Origin: Streptomyces sp. MMBL 11-1
GTDB taxonomy: Bacteria > Actinomycetota > Actinomycetes > Streptomycetales > Streptomycetaceae
Direction of reading: 5' to 3'
Length of the DNA: 64,000 nucleotides
Assembly (NCBI RefSeq): GCF_028622875.1
Contig: NZ_CP117709.1
Coordinates: forward strand, 3,408,501 to 3,472,500
The translations under genes were made by a program, and so were the position numbers. Below are positions 42,466-51,199 of the stretch, piece after piece. The notes beneath the pieces are model-generated. The model did not search any database. It had not been told where the DNA came from and saw only the letters and a list, made by a program, of their open reading frames with translations. Position 1 is the first letter of the stretch. Each line of letters begins with the position of its first letter.

Positions 42466-44978
42466 TTCGGTTCCTCCATCTTGAGCCGGTCGGCGTTGCC
42501 CGACACGATCAGGGCGATGCTGTCCGCGGACACGGCGTCGCGTTCCGGGCTGAAGTAGTTCGAGTGCGAGTCCAGACTGATACCGCTCCCGCTGACGAGC
42601 GGCGGACCGTCGGCCACCGGGAAGCGCCGCGCCCCGAACGCCTTGCTCGCCGGATCCTTCCCGAACCACAGGTCGTCGTCACCCGGATCGGCCAGATCGC
42701 CGGCCAGATAGGCCCCACCGGGGCCGCCCAGGGCGAGCCCGATGCCACCGACCACCACCTGGGTCTTGGAGGGCAGCTTGGTCACCGGGTCGTTGGCGGC
42801 GGCCCCCACGAAGACGTGCTCGCTGCCGACGCCGAGGTCCACGGCGTGGTCGACGCCGACCCCCGGACTGCCGACCAGGATGATGTCGTCGACCCCGGGA
42901 ATCCCGCCGGGCCGGGCCGCCGCCGCGCCCACGGTCCGGGACCCGTAGGAGTGCCCGATGGCCGTCATGTGCGGGTCCGTGTTCTGGTTGGTCACGGAGA
43001 TCCCGCCCATGAAGTCGCGGTAGGCCGCTCCGCCCTTCTCGGCGCGCCCCGTGCCCATGACGGCGAAGTAGCCCGCCGCCCCGTCCTTGTCCGGCAGCTG
43101 CGGCGCGTCGTACCCGAGCCAGACGATGGACGCCGTGGAGTCGTCGTACCCCTGCGCCCCGATCGCGGTGTCCCGGGCGCGCCCGATGTCGTTCTTGGCG
43201 AACTCCTCGTCGAGCGAGGTGTTGAGCCCCGGTACGTACGCCGACACGTGCTGGGAGGCGTCCGGGTTGCCGAACGAGACGATGGCCCGCCCGTTGCCCT
43301 CGTCACCGATCCCGATGAGATACATCGGCGGCTTGCCGTCCTCCTTGAGCTGCCGGTCGATCTCCCGCAGCCCGGCCAGCTGGTCACGCGCCTTGTCGGT
43401 GTCGACCCCCTCCAACTTGTCGATCAGCGCGGGGAGATTCCTGCGGTTGGCGGCGTCGCGCGCGAGGACCGGGATGCCGTCGAGGTTGCCGATCCGTTCC
43501 GGCACCAGCTCGATGTACCGACCGCGCTCCTCCGGCGAGAGCCCGTCCCACCAGGCCTTGTTCCCGGCCGGCGTGGCGTTCTGCGGAATCCGCCCGCTCA
43601 GGTGCGCGCGCTCGGCGTCCCGCACCTCGGCGTCGACCCGCGCACCGGAGCCGGGTATCGCCAGCCCGGCTCCGCCGACCGCCTTGTTCCAGTCCCAGGC
43701 GGCGCCGACGTAGTCACCGCGCTTCCACTTCTCACCCGCGCCCCGGGTGTCGCGCCCCCACTGGTCGACGATGCGCTGACCGCTCTCACCGGGCCGCAGG
43801 ACCGCGTCGACGACCCCTTGGAGGTCACCGCCCAGCCCGTCCCCGAGGAACCCGTCGAGGAAACCGCCGCCGTTGGGGCCAGGGGGTCTACCCGCGTCGA
43901 CCGGCACGATGACGTCGGCCGGGGGGAAGGCGTCGCCGCCGTGGTTGCTGTCCTGGTCGCCGCTCTGGCCGCTGTCCTGGTCGCCGCTCTGGTCGCGGCC
44001 CTGGGGGGACGAGGCGTTGCCCTGGGGGCCGGCGGTGTCACCGGAGCCGTTGCTGCCGTTCGCGGCGGTGCCGCCGGTGCCGCCAGTGCTTCCGGAGGTC
44101 GCGGCCCCTTCGGTGCCACCGGTGGCACCGCTGGCACCGCTGGTACCGGTGCTGCCGGTGCTGCCGGTGCTGCCGGTGCCACCGGTGAGGCCGGACTCAT
44201 CACCACCGCCACCACCGCCACCATCGGCACCAGCACCGCCGTCCGTACCGGCGCCCGAAGCATCATCGTGACCACTGCCGTTGCCGCTGCCGTCGGCGCT
44301 TCCGCCACCGGCCACGACGTCATGCCCAGGCGCTGGGCACGAGCCACCGGTCAGCTCGCAGATCGCACTACGGATCTCCGCGGTGAGCTGCCTGCCGGTT
44401 CCCGTGGCCATCAGCCCGCCGACGAGCGCGACGACCACGAGGACGAGGCCCAGATACTCCAGCGCGGTCTGCCCACCGTCGCGGCGGAGCTTCATCATCC
44501 GGGCGAAGCTGAACAACCGTTGCTCGACCCGCTGCTCCCGGCCGCTCCGGAACCACCGGCGGCTCCCCGGCCGGCACAGCAGCACGATGGCGGCCGTCGG
44601 TATCGCCAGCCGGGCGACACCCCCCGCCCCGGCCCCGCCGCTCAACTCCGCGAGGGCACCGAGAACGATCCACGCCTGAACGGCGAGGAGCCCGTACCAG
44701 ACTCGGACGCCGCCCTTACGGACGTACAGCGACAGCACGAAGGCGCCGATGCCGGGTAACGACGCGTAGAGCAACAACCCGAGGAAGTACCCGTCGACCG
44801 CGTCCACCGAGGACGCCGTCGACAGGGCCCTGATGCCGCCCACCAGGGTGGCCACGAAGAGAACGTGAAGGAGGATCAGCACCGCTTGCAACGGCCGGGG
44901 CATCAACCGCCCTGGATCCGCTGCGGCAGCGCTTACATCGACGCCGACAGGGACCGCGCTTCTTCGTATGCCGGACAA
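42462..44978 (-). CDS. DUF1023 alpha/beta-hydrolase fused to membrane and pilin-like segments
   Basis: 838 aa from TTG 44978 (AGGGGA upstream); ATG 44903 is an alternative. Order: three or four hydrophobic helices (about 25-145); RRDGGQTALEYLGLVLVVVALVGGLMAT (about 165-195), which looks like a TadE/Flp pilin-type class III signal segment; a Gly/Ser/Thr/Asn-rich linker of about 150 residues with GST repeats; a helical segment; then the DUF1023 alpha/beta-hydrolase domain with nucleophile Ser 677 in AIGHSYGSRT and conserved VGSPGVGVDHA. The C-terminal half is paralogous to the gene at 45691-47512. No substrate is known for DUF1023. It lies in the T4SS-like locus. Confidence 0.82.
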   Translation of the reverse strand: MSGIRRSAVPVGVDVSAAAADPGRLMPRPLQAVLILLHVLFVATLVGGIRALSTASSVDAVDGYFLGLLLYASLPGIGAFVLSLYVRKGGVRVWYGLLAVQAWIVLGALAELSGGAGAGGVARLAIPTAAIVLLCRPGSRRWFRSGREQRVEQRLFSFARMMKLRRDGGQTALEYLGLVLVVVALVGGLMATGTGRQLTAEIRSAICELTGGSCPAPGHDVVAGGGSADGSGNGSGHDDASGAGTDGGAGADGGGGGGGDESGLTGGTGSTGSTGSTGTSGASGATGGTEGAATSGSTGGTGGTAANGSNGSGDTAGPQGNASSPQGRDQSGDQDSGQSGDQDSNHGGDAFPPADVIVPVDAGRPPGPNGGGFLDGFLGDGLGGDLQGVVDAVLRPGESGQRIVDQWGRDTRGAGEKWKRGDYVGAAWDWNKAVGGAGLAIPGSGARVDAEVRDAERAHLSGRIPQNATPAGNKAWWDGLSPEERGRYIELVPERIGNLDGIPVLARDAANRRNLPALIDKLEGVDTDKARDQLAGLREIDRQLKEDGKPPMYLIGIGDEGNGRAIVSFGNPDASQHVSAYVPGLNTSLDEEFAKNDIGRARDTAIGAQGYDDSTASIVWLGYDAPQLPDKDGAAGYFAVMGTGRAEKGGAAYRDFMGGISVTNQNTDPHMTAIGHSYGSRTVGAAAARPGGIPGVDDIILVGSPGVGVDHAVDLGVGSEHVFVGAAANDPVTKLPSKTQVVVGGIGLALGGPGGAYLAGDLADPGDDDLWFGKDPASKAFGARRFPVADGPPLVSGSGISLDSHSNYFSPERDAVSADSIALIVSGNADRLKMEEPK
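44110..44200 (-). repeat. 9-bp coding repeat in the hydrolase linker
   Basis: GCTGCCGGT/GCTGGCACC-type 9-bp units encode GSTGSTGSTG and related Gly/Ser/Thr peptides in the linker of the fused hydrolase. Confidence 0.7.
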
Positions 44979-45133
44979 GAGCAGTCCCCTACCTCGTGAG
45001 TGGGCGGAACGGGCGACAGATCAGTCACTCCGCGTATGCGACCACACAGGCAGGGGGCACGACATGGGCCCCAGGGCCCAATGCAGGGCTCAAAGCCCGT
45101 ACACACTCAACCAGTTGAGCCAACCTGCCCTGA

Positions 45134-45691
45134 TCACGACCTTCTCGCCGCCACCTCGGGGGCGCCTGCCGACCAGAAGTCTGAGTGGATGTTGGGGCGG
45201 GGGATGAGCCGCGCTTCCGGATCGAGGAACGCTGTGGCACGACTGGTGGAGTCGGCGACTTCGGAGCGGCGGACGCAGGGGCTGTCCACGTCAAAGTGGA
45301 ATTGACCCTTGTCAGCGACAGTCAAGCTCACTTGGAACCCGTCCTGCGTCCTCACATAGATCGCGGGGGCATCAACGTGGCTGTTGATGGCCGTCACGCG
45401 ATAGCCGCTCTTCCGCCAGAACCGATCTACTAAACCCAGGAGGCTCCCCCTTCGCTGAGCAGATACGACCGTCATGACCGTCCGTCTCCGAGTGACCGTG
45501 CAACTCCCCGTCGTCGTCGGACCGTGCACCCAAAGCACGCTCGGCTCGATCTCATCGAGAACGCTGTCGAGCATGCCATCAGCGCGCTCAGCCGCATCCT
45601 GCATATTCATATCTTCACCCCGACCTCCCGCACACCCTGACAACAACGCCCCCAAGAGAATTACGATGATGATCGATCGAGGCCTGCCCAT
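45134..45691 (-). CDS. lipoprotein paired with DUF1023 hydrolase (copy 2)
   Basis: 185-aa paralogue of the lipoprotein at 41881-42465. The ATG overlaps the hydrolase TAA by one base. Lipobox LSGC (Cys about 20), then MNMQDAAERADGMLDSVLDEIEPSVLWVHGPTTTGSCTVTRRRTVMTVVSA, VDRFWRKSGYRVTAIN, VDSPCVRRSEVADS and PRPNIHSDFWSAG, matching copy 1 along its length. Codon use here is clearly less GC-biased than in copy 1 and flanking genes. Function unknown. Confidence 0.82.
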   Translation of the reverse strand: MGRPRSIIIVILLGALLSGCAGGRGEDMNMQDAAERADGMLDSVLDEIEPSVLWVHGPTTTGSCTVTRRRTVMTVVSAQRRGSLLGLVDRFWRKSGYRVTAINSHVDAPAIYVRTQDGFQVSLTVADKGQFHFDVDSPCVRRSEVADSTSRATAFLDPEARLIPRPNIHSDFWSAGAPEVAARRS

Positions 45692-47512
45692 TAACGCGTC
45701 TCTTCTCTTTGAATCCTGTTCGCGCGCCCCGCAGCGATCAATGCCATATTTTCGACCGACGTTCTATCGAGCTCGGGATCGAAGTATTCCGAGTGGGCAT
45801 CGATCGTTACCCTCCCCTCCCCAACCAGGGGCGGCCCATCCCCTACCTCGAATCGCTGCGCCCCGAAAGCCTCGCTGGCCGGATCCTTGCCGAACCAGAC
45901 ATCGTCGTCCCCTCGGTCGGCTAAACTGCCGAAGATATAAGCTGCAGCCGGTCCGCCGACCAGTGCCTCTGCCGCCCCTACGGCGAATTCGCCCTTCGAG
46001 GGAAGTTTGGTCACAACATCATTGGTGGCCGCTCCGACGAACACATGATCCCGGCCCACTCCGAGTTCGTCCGCACTGTCGACCCCAACGCCTGGGCTTC
46101 CGACGAACACGATGTCATCAACACCAGGAATTCCGCCCGGATACTGTGTAGCAGAGCCAACAGTCCGTGAGCCGTACGAGTGGCCGATCGCCGTCATGTG
46201 CGGGTCTTCATTCTCGTTCGCCGCCTCGATTCCGCCCATGAATTCGCGGAAGGCTAATCCGCCACCCTCCGCTCTGCCATCTGCAATGACAGAGAGAGAA
46301 CTGAGCCCGTCAGGCGACTGCGGTGCGTCATATCCGAGCCACGTGATTGCAGCGGCAGGCTCTCCGTGACGATTCGAAACGATGGACAGGTCACGGGCGC
46401 GCTTTAGGTCGTTCGTGGCAAACTCCTCATCCAACGAGGTGTTCAACCCCGGAACATAAGCCGCCACATTCCGCGCCGTATCAGGATTCCCGTAGGACAC
46501 GATCGCCCGACCATTTCCCTGATCCCCGATCCCGAGCAGGTACATCGGCGGCTCCCCCGCCCCCGGCACCGCCCTCAGCTGCCGGTCGATCTCGCGCAGC
46601 GCCGCAAGCTTGGTCGCCGAGTCCTCGTCGTTCCGCCCCTCCAGCTTCCCCATCAGCAACTGCAGGTTGTCCCGGTTCGCCGCGTCCCGTACGAGGGCCG
46701 GAATCCCGTCCAGGTTGCCGATCTGATCCGGGTACACCGCGAGGTACTCCTCACGCTGTTCGTCCGTCAGTCCGGCCCACCACGCCTTGCGCTCCGCCGG
46801 GCCCTCATCGTGCGGGATCGCGTTCTTCAGGTAGCTGCCCGCCGCCTGCCGCACGGCCGCCGCATCGGCCGCGGCGTCCTGCCACGTCGCGGCCGGGACG
46901 CCCAGGCCCTCCCGCGCCTTCAGCGACCGCAGGATCCTGGCGTACCGCCAGTCCGCGTCGGCCGCCGTCCGTACGGCCTGCGCCACCCGGTCCGCGATGT
47001 CCTGGGCCTTGCCGGCGTTCGGGTTGGGCGCCACGAGCCCCGAAGGGGGGGTCCATGCCCGGGTTCGGAACCCCGGACGCCGTCCCACCCGCCAGCGGCT
47101 TTCCGTCGATCAGGCCCTCGCCCCCCGCCGGATACGTCACCGAACCATCCGCGTGCACCGTGAACCTCAGCGCCGCCGCATCGTCAAGCGCCCCCTGCAG
47201 CACCCGCTGCTGGGCCTTGATCTCGTGGGCCAGGCTGTTCAACGTGGTCCGCAGCAGCCCGCACTCGGTGTAGATGTACTGGAAGTTCGTCCCCAGCCCG
47301 CGCAACCGCCTGACGGCCGCGTCCACCGCCTCCCCCTTCTGCGTATCGTGCAGGCCGGGCAGGAGCTGGCCCTCGATACGGTCCCGGGCCGCGTCGGCAC
47401 GGTTGCTCACCCGTCCCCAGCCGTCCGCCGCCTCCTCCAGTTCGGCGCACCTCACCTCGCGTAACGCGGTCCAGGTCAGGGCGGAACCCGCACCACTGCT
47501 CCGCCCGCTCAC
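45691..47512 (-). pseudogene. DUF1023 alpha/beta-hydrolase with helical N-terminus, frameshifted at a C7 tract
   Basis: Two overlapping frames encode one protein of about 606 aa. GTG 47512 (GTGA overlap with the upstream gene) starts the N-terminal part, a WXG100-like helical domain (LREVRCAELEEAADGWGRVSNRADAARDRIEGQLLPGLHDTQKGEAVDAAVRRLRGLGTNFQYIYTECGLLRTTLNSLAHEI), up to NPGMDPPFG. One C fewer in the C7 run (plus-strand G7, 47045-47051) gives GMDPPSGLVAPNPNAGKAQDIADRV and continues into the intact DUF1023 domain (AIGHSYGSRT, VGSPGVGVDSA). It could be a sequencing or assembly error, a true lesion or a phase-variable tract. The half downstream of about 46560 is AT-richer. Confidence 0.85.
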
Positions 47513-47925
47513 CCCGCGCCGCCACAGGGCGGCGTCTTCACCCCGTCGAAGCCGCTCTTCACCGCCTCGTTCGCCCGTGCCTGGCCCCGGACGACCGCCC
47601 GCAGCTTCCCGGCGAGCCTCCCGCACTCGCCGCGCGCGCCCTCGATCCGGCGCTCCCACGAGGCGCGCACGACGCTCAGTTCGGCCAGCGCGTCCAGTGC
47701 TCCGGCCCCTGTGGTCAAGCCCCGGTGCGCCGCCTCCAACTCGCTCTTCACCGGGCCGAGGTGTGTGACCAGCTGGTCGGCCCCCGCGGCGGCCCGCAGC
47801 CACGGACCGCCGCTGTGCCGAAGATCTCCGCACCCGTCCGCCCCCGCCGGTCCGGCCGGCGTCCCCCGCCGCTCCCCGCCCCCGTTCTGCGACCCGACCA
47901 CGGTTACTCCGCCCACACCGCTCAC
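47509..47925 (-). CDS. WXG100-like small helical protein
   Basis: 138-aa protein from GTG 47925 (AAGAGGA upstream). After a Gly-rich start, most of it is predicted helical: LVTHLGPVKSELEAAHRGLTTGAGALDALAELSVVRASWERRIEGARGECGRLAGKLRAVVRGQARANEAVKSGFDG. The size, helical hairpin pattern and central Trp (ASWERRI) resemble ESX/WXG100-type partners encoded before DUF1023 hydrolases, and its stop overlaps the hydrolase start. The assignment to the WXG100 superfamily is by pattern only. Confidence 0.6.
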   Translation of the reverse strand: MSGVGGVTVVGSQNGGGERRGTPAGPAGADGCGDLRHSGGPWLRAAAGADQLVTHLGPVKSELEAAHRGLTTGAGALDALAELSVVRASWERRIEGARGECGRLAGKLRAVVRGQARANEAVKSGFDGVKTPPCGGAG

Positions 47926-48498
47926 CCCGTTCCTCTTGATCGTGGAGCGGCACTGTGCCAAATCCGCGGTACGCGACATGCCGTACGCCAGCCCGCTGGG
48001 TCCCGGCTCTGTGCGCCCCCCTGCCCCGTGGATCCCGGCCGGGCAGAGCGGGGGCGCCGCCCCCCGCAGAGCCGCTCGGTTCACCCGAACGAAGGGGGAG
48101 CCGAGCACAGACGACCTCACCAGCCCCGCCCCGCGCCCCGCGTGCTGTTCCCCAAGCACGCCTGACGAAGCATCGAACAGGCAGCCGACCGGCGCACCGA
48201 CGGCTCTCGAACGGCGCATACGAACACACCGTGCCCCGCGAACGCTGCAACCGCCTCAGGAACCCATGGCCATCGTCGTTGCTCCTGGTCACACCCCGTG
48301 ATACACAGAGTAACCAGACGTATACATGAAGGGCCGGACGAGCCGCAGGTCAGGGCGACCGCCCCGGTCAAACGTGCGAGATCCGGGTAAAGAGACGCGG
48401 GAAGGCGTCGTGCGAGCGCGGTTTCATCAGCGAAGATAGAAGGCGACCCGTGCCGGACGGTACGGGCAGCGAACTACCCAATAGGGGCGGTGACTTAC
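47926..48498. other. divergent intergenic region between the two arms of the T4SS-like locus
   Basis: 573 bp. Open frames exist on both strands but none shows a conserved protein pattern or a good ribosome site. It must contain the promoters for the leftward WXG100-like/hydrolase arm and the rightward secretion arm. AGGGGCGG just before 48499 is the ribosome site of the next gene. No obvious inverted repeat or RNA was found. Confidence 0.5.
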
Positions 48499-48807
48499 AT
48501 GATCCTGGCAGCAGAGAAGGGCGACATCACCACCATCATCGGCGGAATCGCCCCGGACTGGGGGCCGTTCGGGACGCTGGGCAACGAGGCGCGCATCATG
48601 ATCGAGGTGGTGATGGCCATCGCCATTCTGCTCTGCCTCGGCATCGCGATCTGGGGCGCGGCGAAGCAGCGCATCGGAGCGACGGCACTCCGCGACACGT
48701 TCAGTGCGGAGCAGGGCAAGGGGCTGATCGTGGCAGGACTGACAGGGGTCTTCATCATCGGATCCCTGGGGACCTTGTTCACCATCGTGTACGGAATGGC
48801 TGTCTGA
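48499..48807 (+). CDS. small two-helix membrane protein, VirB2-like position
   Basis: 102-aa membrane protein. ATG 48499 follows AGGGGCGG; GTG 48490 is too close to it. Two helices: MIEVVMAIAILLCLGIAIWGAAK and GLIVAGLTGVFIIGSLGTLFTIVYGMAV, separated by a short charged loop. Size, topology and location at the head of a T4SS-like gene run fit a VirB2/pilin-type or TcpA-accessory membrane component, but there is no sequence signature that proves it. Confidence 0.7.
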   Translation: MILAAEKGDITTIIGGIAPDWGPFGTLGNEARIMIEVVMAIAILLCLGIAIWGAAKQRIGATALRDTFSAEQGKGLIVAGLTGVFIIGSLGTLFTIVYGMAV

Positions 48808-48987
48808 CCCACCATCGGCCGCTCCCCTCCGGGCCGTCCCAGCCCGTTCCCCCCATCCGCCCGTCGTGCCCACCGGCTGAGGTTGCGTTTCCCTGATGTC
48901 GAGTCACCACACCGCGCTCAAGCGGCAACCAGCACAGCTACCGTCGTCCTGCGCGGATCTGCACACGACCGAGGGAGCGAACGCGGC

Positions 48988-49854
48988 ATGAGTCCCGGTG
49001 ACGAGCACGACTACCGCGGCAAGGACCAGGGGGGCCGCCCGGAGGACCCGTACAGCACCCTCGGCGGCACCCGTCAGACCCGTACCCGTCTCCCCGACGG
49101 TGACACGGGGCTCCCTCACGCGCGCCGCCCGGTCCGCAACTCCCGCTCCCTCGTGACGGTCACCGGCGTCGTGGTGCTCCTCGTCGCTGCCATCGCCTTC
49201 GCCAACCGAGGCGGTGGCAGCGACGACGCCTCCCCGGGCGCCAAGAAGCCCGGAACCACAGGAAGCGCCCCCACCGCCGCCACCGGCACCAAGCCCGTCC
49301 AGGGCAAGAACGGCACGATCGCCTCCGGCTTCGCCCACGACGAGCAGGGGGCGCAGAGCGCTGCGGCGAACTACGCGGTGGCACTGGGGTCTGCGGAGAT
49401 GTTCATGAAGGAGAGCCGCCGCAGCATCATTCAGGCCACGCATGATCCAGCGGTGGCCTCGGATCTCCAGGACAGCCTGGACAGTGCCTATTCGCCGACG
49501 TTCTACAAGAACGTCGGCCTCAACGACGACGGCAGCACGCCCACCGGGCTGACTTTCGTCTCACGGACCGTCCCGGTCGGCACGAAGGTCGTCAAGATGG
49601 AAGCCGACGTCGCCACGGTGGAGGTCTGGTGCACCGGCCTCGTCGGGCTGGCCGGGCAAGGCTCCACCAAGCCTGTGACCGAGACCTGGTTCACCATCTC
49701 GCAGGAACTCAAGTGGGTCGGGGGCGACTGGAAGATCTCGTCGTCGACCCAGACGGAGGGACCGACACCGGTCAACGGTGACAACCGTGCCTCCACGGCC
49801 GACGAGATGGCCACTGCGGTTGATGCGTACGGAGGCTTCACCTATGCCCGATAG
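48988..49854 (+). CDS. single-pass membrane protein, VirB8/TcpC-like
   Basis: 288 aa. GAGGGAG lies upstream of ATG 48988. A polar cytoplasmic N-terminus (about 1-50; DEHDYRGKDQGGRPEDPYSTLGGTRQTRTRLPDG) is followed by one helix (LVTVTGVVVLLVAAIAFA), a Gly/Thr linker and an extracytoplasmic domain (GFAHDEQGAQSAAANYAVALGSAEMF to QELKWVGGDWKISSSTQ) of NTF2-like pattern. This topology and fold are those of VirB8/TcpC proteins of Gram-positive T4SS. The next gene starts 11 nt before its stop. Confidence 0.75.
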   Translation: MSPGDEHDYRGKDQGGRPEDPYSTLGGTRQTRTRLPDGDTGLPHARRPVRNSRSLVTVTGVVVLLVAAIAFANRGGGSDDASPGAKKPGTTGSAPTAATGTKPVQGKNGTIASGFAHDEQGAQSAAANYAVALGSAEMFMKESRRSIIQATHDPAVASDLQDSLDSAYSPTFYKNVGLNDDGSTPTGLTFVSRTVPVGTKVVKMEADVATVEVWCTGLVGLAGQGSTKPVTETWFTISQELKWVGGDWKISSSTQTEGPTPVNGDNRASTADEMATAVDAYGGFTYAR

Positions 49855-51199
49855 CCGCCGATCGCGTCTCTCATCACTGGCAGGCGCTGCAGGTCTCGCG
49901 CCTGCCGCACTGGTCTTCATGGCACCAGGCGCCTCCGCGGCTCCTACACCGACCCCGACGCCATCTCCCAGCGAGAGCGACAACCCCTGCGACCTCATTG
50001 TCGGGCTCGCCCGGGATTACTGCGAGGACGGCGAAAACGCTCGCAGCGGGTCACGCGCACCCACTGACCTCGACAATCCCACCGACCCCCTCTCCTCCCT
50101 CGCCCGAGGCTGCGCCGACGCCGCCTCCTGGATCGTCGGCAAGCTCAGCGAGGCCGTCGAGTCCACGGCCAACGTCGACTTCACCAACCCCAAGTTCCTC
50201 CAGCAGTACGCCGTCATCTTCGCGGCTTCCACCATCCTCACCCTCGTCCTCTGGCTCCTCGCCGTGGCCAAGCGGGCCATCCGCGGCGTCCCCCTCACCA
50301 CCGCGATCTCCGAGGCCGTCGGCTTCCTCTGGCTGACCGTCCTCGCCTCCGCCTTCACCCCTCTGATCCTCTACACGATCGTCTCCGCCACCGACGGCGT
50401 CACCGAGGTCATCTCCTCCGCCACCGGCGGCCAGACCGACGTCTTCTTCGGCTCGTTCGCCGAAGCCCTCAAGAAGGGCGAGGACATCGGCGGCGGACCG
50501 ATCATGCTGATCGTCGTCTCGCTCGTCTCGATCCTCGCCGCCGGCATCCTGTGGCTGGAGCTCGTCATCCGCGCCGCCCTGCTCTACGTCGGCGCGCTCC
50601 TCGGGATCGTCGTCTACGCCGGCCTCGTCGACAAGAACATGTGGGGCCACGTCCGCCGCTGGGCCGGCATCATGATCGCGGTGATCATGGTCAAGCCGGT
50701 CATCGTCATCGTCCTCGGCCTCGCCGGAGCGCTCTCCACGGGCGACGGCCCCGACGCCTTCTCCGCCGTCGTCTCCGGCCTCTCCATCATCCTGCTGGCC
50801 ATCTTCGCCTCCGCCATGATCTACCGCTTCGTCCCCGGCTTCGGCGACGAGATCCAGGGCGCCCGCACCAACCGCAAGCAGGCCACCGACGGCTCCCAGG
50901 CCGCCGCCCTGATCAGCTCCCCGGCCGCTCTCGTCTCCCAGGGCATCAAGACCCACAGCGGCCGTAACGACCAGAACAGCGGCGGAGGCGGAGGCGCCCG
51001 CCCCGCCAACCCGGCCAGCGGTGGCGTCGCCGCCCACAGCTCCCGTACCACCGGCGGAGGCGGCGGCGGGGGTTCCGCCCCCTCGCCCCGCAGTGGATCC
51101 GCACCCACCTCCGGAACCCCCCACAGCAGCCGCTCCTCCCGAGGCGGAGGCGGCTTCGGCACCACAGGTAACTCGAACACAGGAGGTGGAGGGCGTTGA
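49844..51199 (+). CDS. polytopic membrane protein, VirB6/TrbL-like
   Basis: 451 aa; GGAGG lies 8 nt before ATG 49844, overlapping the upstream gene by 11 nt. Signal-like N-terminus (to about 33), a Cys-containing extracytoplasmic stretch (NPCDLIVGLARDYCEDG), then six or so helices from about 115 to 345 (YAVIFAASTILTLVLWLLAVA, GFLWLTVLASAFTPLILYTI, LIVVSLVSILAAGILWLELVI, ALLYVGALLGIVVYAGLV, IMIAVIMVKPVIVIVLGLAGAL, SIILLAIFASAMIYRF). The tail is Gly/Ser-rich. A VirB6/TrbL-like channel protein is the best reading, supported by position before the VirB4-like genes. Confidence 0.78.
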   Translation: MPDSRRSRLSSLAGAAGLAPAALVFMAPGASAAPTPTPTPSPSESDNPCDLIVGLARDYCEDGENARSGSRAPTDLDNPTDPLSSLARGCADAASWIVGKLSEAVESTANVDFTNPKFLQQYAVIFAASTILTLVLWLLAVAKRAIRGVPLTTAISEAVGFLWLTVLASAFTPLILYTIVSATDGVTEVISSATGGQTDVFFGSFAEALKKGEDIGGGPIMLIVVSLVSILAAGILWLELVIRAALLYVGALLGIVVYAGLVDKNMWGHVRRWAGIMIAVIMVKPVIVIVLGLAGALSTGDGPDAFSAVVSGLSIILLAIFASAMIYRFVPGFGDEIQGARTNRKQATDGSQAAALISSPAALVSQGIKTHSGRNDQNSGGGGGARPANPASGGVAAHSSRTTGGGGGGGSAPSPRSGSAPTSGTPHSSRSSRGGGGFGTTGNSNTGGGGR

